The notes under the pieces are model-generated. The model was not told where the DNA came from. It did no database searches and saw only the letters and a list, made by a program, of their open reading frames with translations. A stretch of 41,272 nucleotides of DNA, from assembly GCA_903852325.1 (NCBI GenBank), contig CAINQO010000039.1:1-41272 (forward strand), written 5' to 3'. This stretch comes from Candidatus Omnitrophota bacterium. GTDB taxonomy: Bacteria; Omnitrophota; Gorgyraeia; Gygaellales; Profunditerraquicolaceae. The position numbers and the translations under genes were made by a program. Shown piece after piece: positions 31,951 to 41,078 of the stretch. How positions within the stretch are numbered: the stretch's first letter is position 1; each line of letters opens with the position of its first letter.

Positions 31951-33225
31951 TTACTTTTGGTAAACTATTTTACCGTTGCAAACAGTATACTCCACCCGCC
32001 CCTTTAGTTCCCTGCCTAAAAAACAGGAGTTTTTCGATTTAGAAACCAGCGCCTGCTTTTGCACTGTCCAGAGATCTTGAGCGGCCACTACCGCGATGTC
32101 GGCAAAACAGCCTTCCGCAATGCTTCCTCTTTCTAAACCCAATATCCGTGCCGGATTGAAACAAAGTTTTTGGACCAATTGCCCCCAATCTAAAACTTTT
32201 TTATCCAGCAGCTCCGTGATCCCCGCGGACAGCTCTGTTTCCAGGCCGACGACCCCGAACTCCGCCCGGTCAAATTCTATATCTTTTTCATTTTCGGTAT
32301 GCGGAGCATGATCCGAAGCGATCACATCGATGGTGCCGTTGCGTAAACCCTCCCTTACTGCCTCAAGGTCTTCTTTAGCCCTTAAAGGCGGGTTCATTTT
32401 CATATTAGTATCATACCCTAAAACTTCCTCTTCGGTAAAGGAAAAATAATGCGGGGCGGTCTCGCAGGTAACCCGGGCTCCTTGTTGTTTGGCGCGGGCG
32501 ATTATTTCCACGGACTCTCTGCAGCTGACATGGGCGATATGCACCGGGCAGCCGGTTTGCTGCGCTAATTCGATATCCCGTTTGACCCGGGTATATTCGG
32601 AAGCGTTGGATACGCCGCGCAACCCCAGGCGCGTCGAATTAAAGCCCAGGTTGATCACTCCTTTTGCGGAGAGTTTTTTATCTTCGCTGTGGCAGATCAC
32701 CAGAAGCCCGGCTTTTTTTGCCTGAGCAAAAGCCTCCTGCATCAAGCCGTCATTATCCACCGAGCTTCCGTCGTCGCTCAGGGCGATAACCCCGGTTTTT
32801 TTAAGTAATGCGCTATCGCACAGCTCCTGGCCCAGGCGGCCTTTAGTAATTGCACCGCAAACCTGCACATTAACCTTGGCGGTTTTTTTAATTATCTCCC
32901 ACAATAATTCCACGCTTGCCGCACAATCCATCGCCGGTTGGGTATTGGGCATGGCCAACACCGTAGTCACTCCGCCCTTGGCCGCAGCCGCGGTGGCGCT
33001 GGCCACGGTTTCCTTATCCTCCCTGCCCGGCTCACGCAAATGAACATGCATATCCACGATCCCGGGAATAACGATTTTATCGGCGGCATCGATCACGGTG
33101 GCGGCTTGCACTTTAAGGTTTTGGCCGACTTTAGATATTTTATCTTCCTGAATAAAAATATCCAAAACCGCGTCAATTTTATTTACCGGGTCGATCACCC
33201 TGCCTTGTTTGATTAATATGCTCAC
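31951..33225 (-). CDS. pyrC: Dihydroorotase
   Basis: 424 residues, class I (PyrC of the Aquifex/Bacillus type). It cyclises carbamoyl aspartate to dihydroorotate. The zinc ligands lie in VDMHVHLREPGREDKET, and VCGAITKG, VICHSED, VHIAHVSC, and VIASDHAPHTE follow. The lysine that is carboxylated in some classes is not obvious, as in class I enzymes that use Asp. It overlaps pyrB by 4 nt. Confidence 0.96.
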   Translation of the reverse strand: MSILIKQGRVIDPVNKIDAVLDIFIQEDKISKVGQNLKVQAATVIDAADKIVIPGIVDMHVHLREPGREDKETVASATAAAAKGGVTTVLAMPNTQPAMDCAASVELLWEIIKKTAKVNVQVCGAITKGRLGQELCDSALLKKTGVIALSDDGSSVDNDGLMQEAFAQAKKAGLLVICHSEDKKLSAKGVINLGFNSTRLGLRGVSNASEYTRVKRDIELAQQTGCPVHIAHVSCRESVEIIARAKQQGARVTCETAPHYFSFTEEEVLGYDTNMKMNPPLRAKEDLEAVREGLRNGTIDVIASDHAPHTENEKDIEFDRAEFGVVGLETELSAGITELLDKKVLDWGQLVQKLCFNPARILGLERGSIAEGCFADIAVVAAQDLWTVQKQALVSKSKNSCFLGRELKGRVEYTVCNGKIVYQK

Positions 33226-34163
33226 TGGCGGCCTTTCTTTGCTTCTCTTGCCTGGCTGACTAAAAATAAAACCGCCATCCGTACGGCGATCCCGTTGGTT
33301 ACCTGCTCCAAAATTACCGAATTGTCTCCGTCGGCCACACCGCTGGACATTTCGATCCCCCGGTTTATCGGCCCCGGATGCATGACGACAATGTCTTTTT
33401 TGGCCTTTTCCAGCCTTTCTTCGGTAATCCCAAACTTCTTAAAATAATCCAGCTGCTCGGGAAAAGCGGCGTTCTCATCCCGCTCAAACTGCATCCGTAA
33501 AACATTGACCGCGTCGGCATCTTTAAGCACCGCGTCGATATCGCTAGAAGTCCGGGCCCCGGTTAATTCGATCCCCGCCGGAAGCAGCATCGGCGGGGCG
33601 CAGACGGTGACCTTGGCCCCTAATTTTACCAGCCCCCAGATATTGGAGCGCGCTACCCGGGAATGGGCAATATCCCCGACGATAGCGACATTCAAGCCTT
33701 TGATTTTTCCCAGTTTTTCTTTCAGAGTAAAAATATCCAGCAGCGCCTGCGTCGGGTGCTCGTGCCAGCCGTCCCCGGCATTGATGACGCTGATATCCAG
33801 GGCGCGGGCCAGCATATTGGCGGCCCCGGAACAATTATGCCGCATAATAATGATATCCGCCTTGAGCGCCTGAATGTTTTTCCCGGTATCGATCAGGGTT
33901 TCCCCTTTGCGGACGCTGGAGGTTTCCGTGGCGATATTAATCACGTCGGCGGAAAGCCTTTTAGCGGCCACCTCGAAGGAGACGCGGGTGCGCGTCGAAG
34001 GTTCATAAAAAAGATTGACGGCGGTCTTACCGCGCAGGGCGGGAACTTTCTTGATTTCCCGGGTAGAAACTTCCTTGAAAGACTCGGCCGTATCTAAAAT
34101 CAGTTCGATTTCCTGCGGGGTTAAGTATTCCAGGCCTAAAAGGTCTTTTTTCGTCCAGGACAT
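33222..34163 (-). CDS. pyrB: Aspartate carbamoyltransferase catalytic subunit
   Basis: 313 residues from ATG 34163. It joins carbamoyl phosphate and aspartate. The carbamoyl-phosphate loop is in NLFYEPSTRTRVSFE, with HPTQALLDIFT and VAIVGDIAHSRVARSN. The ending (VMHPGPINRGIEMSSGVADG, QVTNGIAVRMAVL) is typical. An in-frame ATG at 34193 would overlap pyrR. I prefer 34163 because it follows the pyrR stop by 1 nt with GGAGAAG upstream. No pyrI regulatory subunit is adjacent. Confidence 0.96.
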   Translation of the reverse strand: MSWTKKDLLGLEYLTPQEIELILDTAESFKEVSTREIKKVPALRGKTAVNLFYEPSTRTRVSFEVAAKRLSADVINIATETSSVRKGETLIDTGKNIQALKADIIIMRHNCSGAANMLARALDISVINAGDGWHEHPTQALLDIFTLKEKLGKIKGLNVAIVGDIAHSRVARSNIWGLVKLGAKVTVCAPPMLLPAGIELTGARTSSDIDAVLKDADAVNVLRMQFERDENAAFPEQLDYFKKFGITEERLEKAKKDIVVMHPGPINRGIEMSSGVADGDNSVILEQVTNGIAVRMAVLFLVSQAREAKKGRQ

Positions 34164-34164
34164 T

Positions 34165-34704
34165 CTATTTCTTCTCCGCGATAAAAACCTCATCTTTCCC
34201 GTCGGATTCCTTGAGGCGCACCTCTACGGACTCCTTGACGGAAGTGGGGATGTTTTTGCCTACAAAATCCGCCCGGATCGGCAGTTCACGGTGCCCCCGG
34301 TCAACTAAAACCGCCAGCTGTATGGTTTTGGGGCGCCCGAAATCAATCAACGCGTCTAAAGCGGCGCGGATAGTGCGCCCGGTAAAAAGCACGTCATCGA
34401 CCAAGATCAGGTTTTTATCATTGATATCAAAATCTATTTCTGTTTTGCGCACCAGCGGTTGGCCGGTGGCCAAAGCCAGGTCGTCCCGGTACAAGGTAAT
34501 ATCCAGCGCGCCGGTTAAAACCTCCTCCCCGGAGATCTGTTTGATCGCCCCGGAAATCCGCTGAGCAATATACACTCCGCGGTTACGGATACCGATTACG
34601 CACAGGCTGGCGCTATCCTTGTTTTTCTCGATAATTTCATGGGCAATCCGCTGGATCGCCCTCTGGATACCTTCTTGGTCTAATATTTTAGGGTTTTCAG
34701 GCAT
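34165..34704 (-). CDS. pyrR: PyrR bifunctional attenuation regulator / uracil phosphoribosyltransferase
   Basis: 179 residues. The PRPP-binding loop is in [20 protein letters not shown]. Flanking motifs [28 protein letters not shown] and [20 protein letters not shown] are diagnostic. PyrR binds a conserved loop in the leader RNA when UMP is high and so promotes termination. That leader and terminator lie directly upstream (34749..34892), so this gene regulates its own operon. Confidence 0.97.
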   Translation of the reverse strand: MPENPKILDQEGIQRAIQRIAHEIIEKNKDSASLCVIGIRNRGVYIAQRISGAIKQISGEEVLTGALDITLYRDDLALATGQPLVRKTEIDFDINDKNLILVDDVLFTGRTIRAALDALIDFGRPKTIQLAVLVDRGHRELPIRADFVGKNIPTSVKESVEVRLKESDGKDEVFIAEKK

Positions 34705-34748
34705 AGATTGAAAACGGCGCCCGCAGCTTCCTGCGCCACCGTGGTGAT

Positions 34749-34781
34749 AAAAAAACCCAACCGGGTATGTTCGGTTGGGTT
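34749..34781 (-). terminator. Attenuator terminator of the pyr operon
   Basis: On the minus strand a stem AACCCAACCG/CGGTTGGGTT (34754..34763 with 34772..34781) has an 8-nt loop and is followed by a run of T. It lies about 45 nt before the pyrR start and about 40 nt after the PyrR-binding loop. Confidence 0.85.
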
Positions 34782-34818
34782 AAATTGTTCATCGCCAATA
34801 TTGTATGCATATTTTTCA

Positions 34819-34850
34819 CCTTGCCGGCTTCACTGAGCCGGACTTAAAGG
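34819..34850 (-). promoter_or_regulatory. PyrR-binding leader RNA element
   Basis: The minus strand reads CCTTTAAGTCC, GGCTCAGTGAAGCC and GGCAAGG in order. This is the classic PyrR-binding anti-antiterminator: CCUU/AAGG base stem, a purine-rich internal bulge, GGCUC-type upper stem and GUGA-like loop. With the promoter upstream and terminator downstream, it makes UMP-controlled attenuation the likely mechanism for pyrR-pyrB-pyrC. Confidence 0.85.
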
Positions 34851-34864
34851 TTAACTTTTACTAA

Positions 34865-34892
34865 ATTATAACACCTGATCCTGTTTTGTCAA
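34865..34892 (-). promoter_or_regulatory. Promoter of the pyr operon
   Basis: A perfect TTGACA (34887..34892) and a perfect TATAAT (34865..34870) are separated by 16 nt on the minus strand, directly after the rsmI stop. Confidence 0.88.
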
Positions 34893-34893
34893 G

Positions 34894-35547
34894 CTAAACT
34901 ACGATCACAAATTCCCCGCGCGGCTTGTTTTTGGCCAACTTTTCCTGGATAACTTTGGGGCTGGCGCGCAGGACTTCTTCGAATTTTTTTGTTAACTCCC
35001 TGGCCACCGTGACCTCTTTTTCCCCGAAAACCGCGGCGATATCTTCCAGGCTGGCTAAAATCCGGTGGCAGGATTCATAAAACACCAGGGTACAACCCAG
35101 GGATTTTAATTTCTCCAGCTGATTTTTCCGGGCAATGGTCCGGTTAGGCAAAAATCCTCCGAAATAAAATTCATGCGCCGGTTTTCCCGATAATACCAGC
35201 GCGTTCACAAAAGCCGCGGCGCCGGGAATATAGGTCATTTCCAGGCCGTTTTTGATCGCCAGATTGATCAGGTTATACCCGGGATCAAGGATCCCCGGGG
35301 TGCCGGCATCTGAGACCAGGGCGATATGCTTGCCGGATTTTAATAACTCCAGCAGGTGTTCGCCTTTAATAAAACGATTGTGTTGAAAAAAACTTGTAGT
35401 GGGAGTCTTGATCCCGTAATGATCCAGGAGTATTTTAGTGTGCCGGGTATCTTCGCAGGCGATCAAATCCACGCTGCCTAAAACTTCCACCGCTCTTTTG
35501 GTGATATCCTGCAGGTTACCGATTGGGGTAGCAACGATATAAAGCAT
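34894..35547 (-). CDS. rsmI: 16S rRNA (cytidine1402-2'-O)-methyltransferase
   Basis: 217 residues. It methylates the 2'-OH of C1402 in 16S rRNA with S-adenosylmethionine. The tetrapyrrole-methylase fold shows YIVATPIGNLQDITKRA, LIACEDTRHTKILL, VSDAGTPGILDPGYNL, FYFGGFLPN and FYESCHRI. It ends directly after the core (KPRGEFVIVV) and lacks the C-terminal ~60 residues of E. coli RsmI. The usual PGPSA loop is changed to PGAAAFV. ATG overlaps the glmS stop by 1 nt (TAATG). Confidence 0.93.
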   Translation of the reverse strand: MLYIVATPIGNLQDITKRAVEVLGSVDLIACEDTRHTKILLDHYGIKTPTTSFFQHNRFIKGEHLLELLKSGKHIALVSDAGTPGILDPGYNLINLAIKNGLEMTYIPGAAAFVNALVLSGKPAHEFYFGGFLPNRTIARKNQLEKLKSLGCTLVFYESCHRILASLEDIAAVFGEKEVTVARELTKKFEEVLRASPKVIQEKLAKNKPRGEFVIVV

Positions 35548-37385
35548 TATTCCACGGTTACGGATTTTGCTAAATTTCGCGGTTGGTCAACGTCGCATCC
35601 GCGCTTCACGGCGATATGGTATGCCATTAACTGCAGAGGCAGCACCACCAGAAGAGGGGAAAATAATTCTTCAGTCTTGGGCACATAAATCACTTCCCGG
35701 GTTAATTCCTTGATCTCCTTGTCGCCGCTGGTGGCGATAGCGATAATTTTCCCTTTGCGGGAACGGATCTCCTGGATATTGGAAACCATTTTGTCATACA
35801 CTTTGGAAGCGGGAGCGATACAGACTACCGCCCGGTATTCGTCAATCAAAGCGATCGGCCCATGTTTCATTTCTCCGGCGGCGTAACCCTCCGCGGGGAT
35901 ATAGGAAATCTCTTTCAGCTTTAACGCCCCTTCCAAAGCCGAAGGATAATTAAGGTTCCGGCCCAGGTATAAAAAAGAGCCCAAGTGGGAATGCTTGCGC
36001 GCCAGGGCGGCAATTTTATTTTGTTGTTTTAAAATCTGGGACTGATAGCCGGGAATTTTGCGCAGCTCGGCCAGCAGCTTATCCACCTTGGCGCAGGAAA
36101 GCACCCCGCGGATCTGCCCCAGATAAAAAGCGAATAAATACAAAGCGGTTAACTGGGCGGTATAGGCTTTTGTCGAAGCCACCCCGATTTCCGGGCCGGC
36201 GTGAATATAAATTATCCCGTCGGATTCCCGGGTAAGGGTAGAACCTAATACGTTACAGATGGAGATGACGCTGGCCCCCCGGCGCTTAGCCTCCCGCACC
36301 CCGGCTAAAGTATCCGCGGTCTCCCCGGACTGGCTGATCGCGACTACCAGGGTCTCCGGCCCGATCAAAAGGTCCCGGTAGCGGAATTCACTGGAAACAT
36401 CGATCTGCGCGGACACTTGACAAAGGGTTTCCAGCACGTACTTAGCGACCATTCCGGCATGGTAAGCCGTACCGCAGGCGACAATAAAAATATTCTCTAT
36501 TTCCTGGAGTTTGCTTTCCGGAATATTCTGCTCCCGAAAAAATATCTGACCGCTTTGGGTGTGGATCCGGGAATTGATCAAATTTTCCAGGATCCCCGGC
36601 TGTTCATTGATTTCTTTAAGCATAAAATGCTCGTAGCCGGATTTTTCCGCCTGGTCAATATCCCAGTTGATGTGGGTGGTCTCCCGCAGAACGGTTTTAC
36701 CTCCCAGGGTGGTAATCCTGAACTTTTCCTTACTTAAAACCGCGAGTTCGTTTTCATTCAGGAAAACAACTTCCTTGGTAAAACCCAGTACCGCCGGCAC
36801 ATCCGAGGCCAAAAAGTTTTCTCCCTCGCCCACCCCGATAATCAAGGGGCTGCCCAGCCTGGCGCCGACCAACTTATCCGGTTCGCTGGCGGAAACCACT
36901 CCGATCGCGAATGAACCGACCAGCAGCTTGAGCGCCGCGGAAACCGCTGCTTCCAAAGGAACGCCTTTATAGAATTTTTCGATAAGGTGGACGATGACTT
37001 CAGTGTCTGTCTGGCTGCGGAAAACATGCCCCTCTTTGATCAATTGCATTTTGAGGGTTTCAAAATTTTCAATAATCCCGTTATGCACCACGGCAATCCG
37101 GCCGCGGCAATCCTGGTGCGGATGCGCATTAACCTGGGTAGGGGCGCCATGGGTAGCCCAGCGCGTATGCGCAATCCCCGCAGTTCCGCGCAAAGGTTTA
37201 TCTTTGACCAGTCTTTCCAGGATATTGATCTTACCGGGAGCTTTTCTTATTCCGATGATTTTTTTGTCAGGCAGGATTAAGGCGATGCCGCTTGAATCAT
37301 AACCGCGGTATTCCAGGCGTTTCAAGCCGGCGATAAGGATAGATTGCGCGTCTTTGTTACCGATGTACCCGATTATTCCACACAT
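35547..37385 (-). CDS. glmS: Glutamine--fructose-6-phosphate aminotransferase (isomerizing)
   Basis: 612 residues. It makes glucosamine 6-phosphate for peptidoglycan and LPS. The N-terminal glutaminase starts MCGIIGYIGN, with Cys2 as nucleophile, and has RWATHGAPTQVNAHPH and VHNGIIENFE. The two SIS domains show CGTAYHAGMVAKY, VAISQSGETADTLAGVREAK and the C-terminal DVDQPRNLAKSVTVE. No glmS ribozyme-like leader was looked for successfully: the 53 nt between it and tRNA-Glu are too short. Start: ATG 37385. Confidence 0.97.
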   Translation of the reverse strand: MCGIIGYIGNKDAQSILIAGLKRLEYRGYDSSGIALILPDKKIIGIRKAPGKINILERLVKDKPLRGTAGIAHTRWATHGAPTQVNAHPHQDCRGRIAVVHNGIIENFETLKMQLIKEGHVFRSQTDTEVIVHLIEKFYKGVPLEAAVSAALKLLVGSFAIGVVSASEPDKLVGARLGSPLIIGVGEGENFLASDVPAVLGFTKEVVFLNENELAVLSKEKFRITTLGGKTVLRETTHINWDIDQAEKSGYEHFMLKEINEQPGILENLINSRIHTQSGQIFFREQNIPESKLQEIENIFIVACGTAYHAGMVAKYVLETLCQVSAQIDVSSEFRYRDLLIGPETLVVAISQSGETADTLAGVREAKRRGASVISICNVLGSTLTRESDGIIYIHAGPEIGVASTKAYTAQLTALYLFAFYLGQIRGVLSCAKVDKLLAELRKIPGYQSQILKQQNKIAALARKHSHLGSFLYLGRNLNYPSALEGALKLKEISYIPAEGYAAGEMKHGPIALIDEYRAVVCIAPASKVYDKMVSNIQEIRSRKGKIIAIATSGDKEIKELTREVIYVPKTEELFSPLLVVLPLQLMAYHIAVKRGCDVDQPRNLAKSVTVE

Positions 37386-37438
37386 TGAGCGCCTTGGTTA
37401 CTTGCCCATATCCGCAAGTATGGAACTGATGATATTTA

Positions 37439-37513
37439 TGACCCTGACGGGATTTGAACCCGTGTCGAGAGCTTGAAAAGCTCTTGTCCTAGACCAGGCT
37501 AGACGACAGGGTC
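37439..37513 (-). tRNA. tRNA-Glu (anticodon TTC)
   Basis: Acceptor GACCCTG pairs with CAGGGTC. The anticodon stem AGAGC/GCTCT holds loop TTTTCAA, so the anticodon is TTC. The T arm is ACGGGTTCAAATCCCGT, and the discriminator is A. CCA is not encoded. Confidence 0.95.
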
Positions 37514-37543
37514 GTCATTCGCTACAGCTTATTCTATGCCGAA

Positions 37544-37565
37544 GCACCGGTAAATACCAGTGCTT
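37544..37565. repeat. Hairpin upstream of tRNA-Glu
   Basis: AGCAC-C-GGTA-AA-TACC-A-GTGCT forms a 9-bp stem with one C/A mismatch, 30 nt upstream of the tRNA-Glu 5' end. Confidence 0.45.
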
Positions 37566-37604
37566 TGTCTTTTGCTAATTGAGCGTTTTTGCGACGCTCA
37601 TTCC

Positions 37605-37733
37605 CCATAAGGGGCAACTACGTTTCCCCTTATGGCGCTTCGCCGCTAAATTAAACCGGGGGGCGGCTCGCTGTCATCCCCTTCCTTACGGTTGGAAGAC
37701 TTCCTTGGGGGGAAAGCTATCTTTTCCCCCCAA
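37605..37733 (+). repeat. Three-hairpin intergenic element, copy B
   Basis: Between gyrA and tRNA-Glu, three stems occur in the same order as copy A at 30488. They are CCATAAGGGG/CCCCTTATGG (37605..37614 with 37626..37635), GCCGC/GCGGC (37642..37646 with 37663..37667), and TTGGGGGGAAAG/CTTTTCCCCCCAA (37705..37733, one extra T). The words CGTTTCCC, TATGGCG, and CTGT-A-CCCC are shared with copy A. No long reading frame is convincing across it. Confidence 0.6.
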
Positions 37734-37744
37734 TCCCCCTATTT

Positions 37745-37806
37745 GTGTTTTTATCAGCAACAACTTAAAATAACGGTATCCGCTGCGCGGATAGCTGATA
37801 AAAACA
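37745..37806 (-). terminator. Long hairpin downstream of gyrA (probable terminator)
   Basis: GTGTTTTTATCAGC (37745..37758) is the perfect complement of GCTGATAAAAACAC (37793..37806). Inside the loop is a second stem TATCCGC/GCGGATA (37777..37793). It lies 16 nt after the gyrA stop. It does not end in a simple T-run, so an mRNA-stability or cruciform role is also possible. Confidence 0.5.
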
Positions 37807-37821
37807 CTCTGCTACTAAAAA

Positions 37822-40254
37822 TTATTCTTCTTCCTCAGCGATCACGGGGGCGACGCAGGCAACCCGGTCTTTATCTTGAAGCTTGATTAAGCGCACCCCT
37901 TGAGAAGAGCGGCCGGTTTCACGGATATCTTTGATCGCGCAGCGCAGGAATATGCCGTTTTGCGTAATGACCATCAACTCGTCTTTATCGTTTACCGTTT
38001 TTAAATTTACCGCTTCCCCGTTTTTGTCGGTAACCTTGATATTGATCACTCCTTTACCGCCGCGGCTGGTAAGCCGGTATTCTTCGACGGTGGTGCGCTT
38101 GGCAAACCCCAGCTCGGTTACCGTAAGAATAGTGGAAGATTTTTGCGGGACGACCATATCGATTACTTCGTCTTTTTTCTCCAGGGATATTGCCCGCACG
38201 CCGTGGGCCCCCCTGCCCATTTCCCGGACTTTTTCTTCGGAAAACCTGATCGCCTTGCCCTGGCGGGTCCCGATAAGCAGTTCCTGCTTGCCGTCGGTCA
38301 TCTGAACGTCGATCAAAGCGTCATCTTTATCCAGAGTAATCCCGATAATCCCGCCTTTACGCGGGTTGCCGTAAGCATCGAGCTTGGTCTTTTTGATCTG
38401 CCCCAGCTTAGTCGCCATCACCAGGTATTTATCCGGAGAGAATTCTTTCACCGGAATCGTGGAGCTGATTTTAGCGGAGGCTTCCATCTGCACCAGATTA
38501 ACAATCGCCTTGCCTTTAGAGATCCGGCTAGCCTGGGGAATCTCGTAAACTTTTAACCAGTGCACCTGGCCTTTATCCGTAAAGATAAGCAGGTAATCTT
38601 TGGTAGAAGCGACAAAAAGATGCTCGCTGAAATCTTCGTCTTTTAACTCCGCCGCCGTGGATCCGGCCCCCCCGCGCTTTTGCTTGCGGTAGGAGCTGAC
38701 CGGCAACCGCTTGATGTAGCCGCCGTGGCTGATCGTTACCACGACATCCTCTTCGGCAATCAAATCTTCGACTTCCAACTCTTCCGCTTCAGCCACGATA
38801 TCCGTGCGGCGGTTATCCCCGTATTTCTTGATCAGCTCCTGCAGCTCTTCTTTAATGATCGCTTCGATTTTTTTGATTGAAGCCAGGATCGCCTGGCAGA
38901 ATTCGATTTTTTTGAGCAGCTCGGCGTATTCCGCATCGATCTTATCCCGCTCCAAAGCGGTCAAGCGCTGCAACTGCATCTCTAAGATCGCCTGCGACTG
39001 GATCTCCGAAAGTTCAAACTCTTTCATCAAGTTGACTTTGGCCGCTTCCACGCTCTTGGAGGTTTTGATCACCTTGATGATCCGGTCAATGAATTTCAGG
39101 GCTATTTTTAACCCCTCTAAAATATGCGCGCGTTTTAAAGCTTTATCCAGTTCAAACTGAGTACGCCGGCGGATGACCACCCGGCGGTGCTCGATATAAC
39201 AATCCAGGACCTGACGTAAATTTAAAACCTTCGGACGGTTATCGACCAAGGCCAGCATGATGATTCCGAAGGTCGTTTCCAGTTGCGTATGTTTGAAAAG
39301 CTGGTTTAAAACGATCTGGCTTTCGGTGTCGCGCTTTAGCTCAACCACTATGCGCATTCCTTCTTTATCCGATTCGTCGCGGATATCCGAAATCCCTTCG
39401 ATTTTTTTATCATCGACTAGCCCGGCGATCGCTTCGATCAGGCCGGATTTTTGCACCTGATAAGGGATCTCGGTGAAAATAATCAGGTCTTTACCGTTCT
39501 TCTGGTGCTCAACAGTGGCCCTGGCCCGCACCAACAGTTTGCCCCGGCCGCTCAGATATGCTTCTTTGATCCCATCCTTGCCGCAGATTAACCCGCCGGT
39601 AGGGAAGTCCGGGCCTTTGATATAACGCATCAAGTCCTTAATTTCGGCTTCCGGATGGTCCAGTAAATAAATAATCGCTTCACAAACTTCATTTAAATTA
39701 TGCGGCGGGATATTAGTGGCCATGCCGACGGCAATCCCGCTGGAACCGTTAACTAAAAGATTGGGCAGGGTCGCCGGCAACAGCAGCGGCTCCTTTAAAG
39801 AAGAATCGAAGTTGGGCCCGTAATTTACGGTTTCTTTTTCAATATCGCCCAACATATCATCGCTAATTGCGGCCAAACGGGCTTCAGTATAACGCATGGC
39901 GGCTGCCGCGTCTCCGTCTACAGATCCGAAGTTGCCTTGACCGTCTACCAAAGGATAACGCAAAGAAAAATCCTGCGCCATTCTTACCAGAGTATCATAA
40001 ATCGCCACGTCCCCGTGGGGATGGTATTTACCCATGGTTTCACCGACGATACGGGCGCATTTTTTATAAGGTTTGGAGTGCTCCAGATTAAGTTCGCGCA
40101 TGGCATAAAGGATGCGCCGGTGCACCGGCTTCAGGCCGTCACGCACATCCGGCAGGGCCCTGCCGACAATAACACTCATCGCGTAGTTAAGATAAGAGTC
40201 CTTAACCTCTTCTTCGATATAAACCTGGATTATTTTATCATTACGGGTATACAT
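37822..40254 (-). CDS. gyrA: DNA gyrase subunit A
   Basis: 810 residues. It is the breakage-reunion subunit, with catalytic Tyr122 in [23 protein letters not shown] and [19 protein letters not shown] define the quinolone region. Position 83 is Val where E. coli has Ser, and Asp87 is kept. The C-terminal beta-pinwheel has a GyrA box QKRGGAG, in which the usual Arg/Lys at position 6 is Ala. With this box it is more likely gyrase than topoisomerase IV. ATG 40254 lies 6 nt after the membrane protein stop; gyrB lies two genes upstream. Confidence 0.96.
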   Translation of the reverse strand: MYTRNDKIIQVYIEEEVKDSYLNYAMSVIVGRALPDVRDGLKPVHRRILYAMRELNLEHSKPYKKCARIVGETMGKYHPHGDVAIYDTLVRMAQDFSLRYPLVDGQGNFGSVDGDAAAAMRYTEARLAAISDDMLGDIEKETVNYGPNFDSSLKEPLLLPATLPNLLVNGSSGIAVGMATNIPPHNLNEVCEAIIYLLDHPEAEIKDLMRYIKGPDFPTGGLICGKDGIKEAYLSGRGKLLVRARATVEHQKNGKDLIIFTEIPYQVQKSGLIEAIAGLVDDKKIEGISDIRDESDKEGMRIVVELKRDTESQIVLNQLFKHTQLETTFGIIMLALVDNRPKVLNLRQVLDCYIEHRRVVIRRRTQFELDKALKRAHILEGLKIALKFIDRIIKVIKTSKSVEAAKVNLMKEFELSEIQSQAILEMQLQRLTALERDKIDAEYAELLKKIEFCQAILASIKKIEAIIKEELQELIKKYGDNRRTDIVAEAEELEVEDLIAEEDVVVTISHGGYIKRLPVSSYRKQKRGGAGSTAAELKDEDFSEHLFVASTKDYLLIFTDKGQVHWLKVYEIPQASRISKGKAIVNLVQMEASAKISSTIPVKEFSPDKYLVMATKLGQIKKTKLDAYGNPRKGGIIGITLDKDDALIDVQMTDGKQELLIGTRQGKAIRFSEEKVREMGRGAHGVRAISLEKKDEVIDMVVPQKSSTILTVTELGFAKRTTVEEYRLTSRGGKGVINIKVTDKNGEAVNLKTVNDKDELMVITQNGIFLRCAIKDIRETGRSSQGVRLIKLQDKDRVACVAPVIAEEEE

Positions 40255-40260
40255 AAAGTT

Positions 40261-41076
40261 TTATGCTGCCTCTTTCAGTTTTTTATACAATATGACCAGC
40301 ATTGTGGTCCAGAAGGGGTTGAGTATGGCGCTGAGCAGGATAATATACACCGTCATGCTCAGTGACACGGCCGCATTCTGGGAATTGGCGCTGCCAACAT
40401 GTTTGCCCGAAATTGTCACGACGATAACCATAGGCAGTAAACAACAAATATAGGTCAGGGCTTTTAAGCAATAAACGCCCAATAACGGATTAATATTCTT
40501 TTTCACTAAAGTAAAACTTTGCTTTAGTGAAGCGGGGGCTCCGCTATTCTCTAAAACGCAGACCGCGGTTGCCACGGACCAGCGCAGAATAAAGAATACA
40601 AAAACCCCGATCAGGGCGATGATCGCCAGCAGGCAGACAAAGGACAGCGGTACGTTTGCCGCCAAGAAACTGGTCCGGAAAAAAGCGGCGCATATGCCGC
40701 CGGCAATAAAAATACTTCCCACAAATAAACCGATGCTTAAAACAGTTAAAATATACTTTCCTAAAAAAAGCTGCGCCTGGCTTATGCTTTGGCCTACCGT
40801 ATACTCCTGTCCGCCGAGCACTTTATTTACCGCCAGCAATAAGGCAATACCTCCCCAGCTGCCGATGACTATCGCCAGAACCATCCAAATCCACATAAAA
40901 CCGGGAAGGGATTGGAGCTGCGGGATCAATGAAACCACCGTGAGCGGCACATTAAAAATCAGGTAGATCACACTTAATTTTCCTAAGTGGCCCCAGCATG
41001 CCCCCCAGGCTTGTTTAAAAATAACTACGGGATGGATCGCGTTCTTTTCCGGCTGTTTAGGGATAATGATTTCCAT
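40261..41076 (-). CDS. Multi-pass membrane protein between gyrB and gyrA
   Basis: 271 residues, with about six hydrophobic segments (LSVIYLIFNVPLTVVSLI, WIWMVLAIVIGSWGGIALLL, ILTVLSIGLFVGSIFIAGG, LSFVCLLAIIALIGVFVFFI, LTYICCLLPMVIVVTISG, TVYIILLSAILNPFWTTML). A conserved-looking ALENSGAP-like stretch is present as VCVLENSGAPASLKQSFTLV, similar to the membrane domain of glycerophosphodiester-phosphodiesterase-like families. I do not recognise a function. ATG 41076 follows the gyrB stop by 2 nt, and gyrA follows 6 nt downstream, so it is co-transcribed with gyrase. Confidence 0.75.
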   Translation of the reverse strand: MEIIIPKQPEKNAIHPVVIFKQAWGACWGHLGKLSVIYLIFNVPLTVVSLIPQLQSLPGFMWIWMVLAIVIGSWGGIALLLAVNKVLGGQEYTVGQSISQAQLFLGKYILTVLSIGLFVGSIFIAGGICAAFFRTSFLAANVPLSFVCLLAIIALIGVFVFFILRWSVATAVCVLENSGAPASLKQSFTLVKKNINPLLGVYCLKALTYICCLLPMVIVVTISGKHVGSANSQNAAVSLSMTVYIILLSAILNPFWTTMLVILYKKLKEAA

Positions 41077-41078
41077 AA

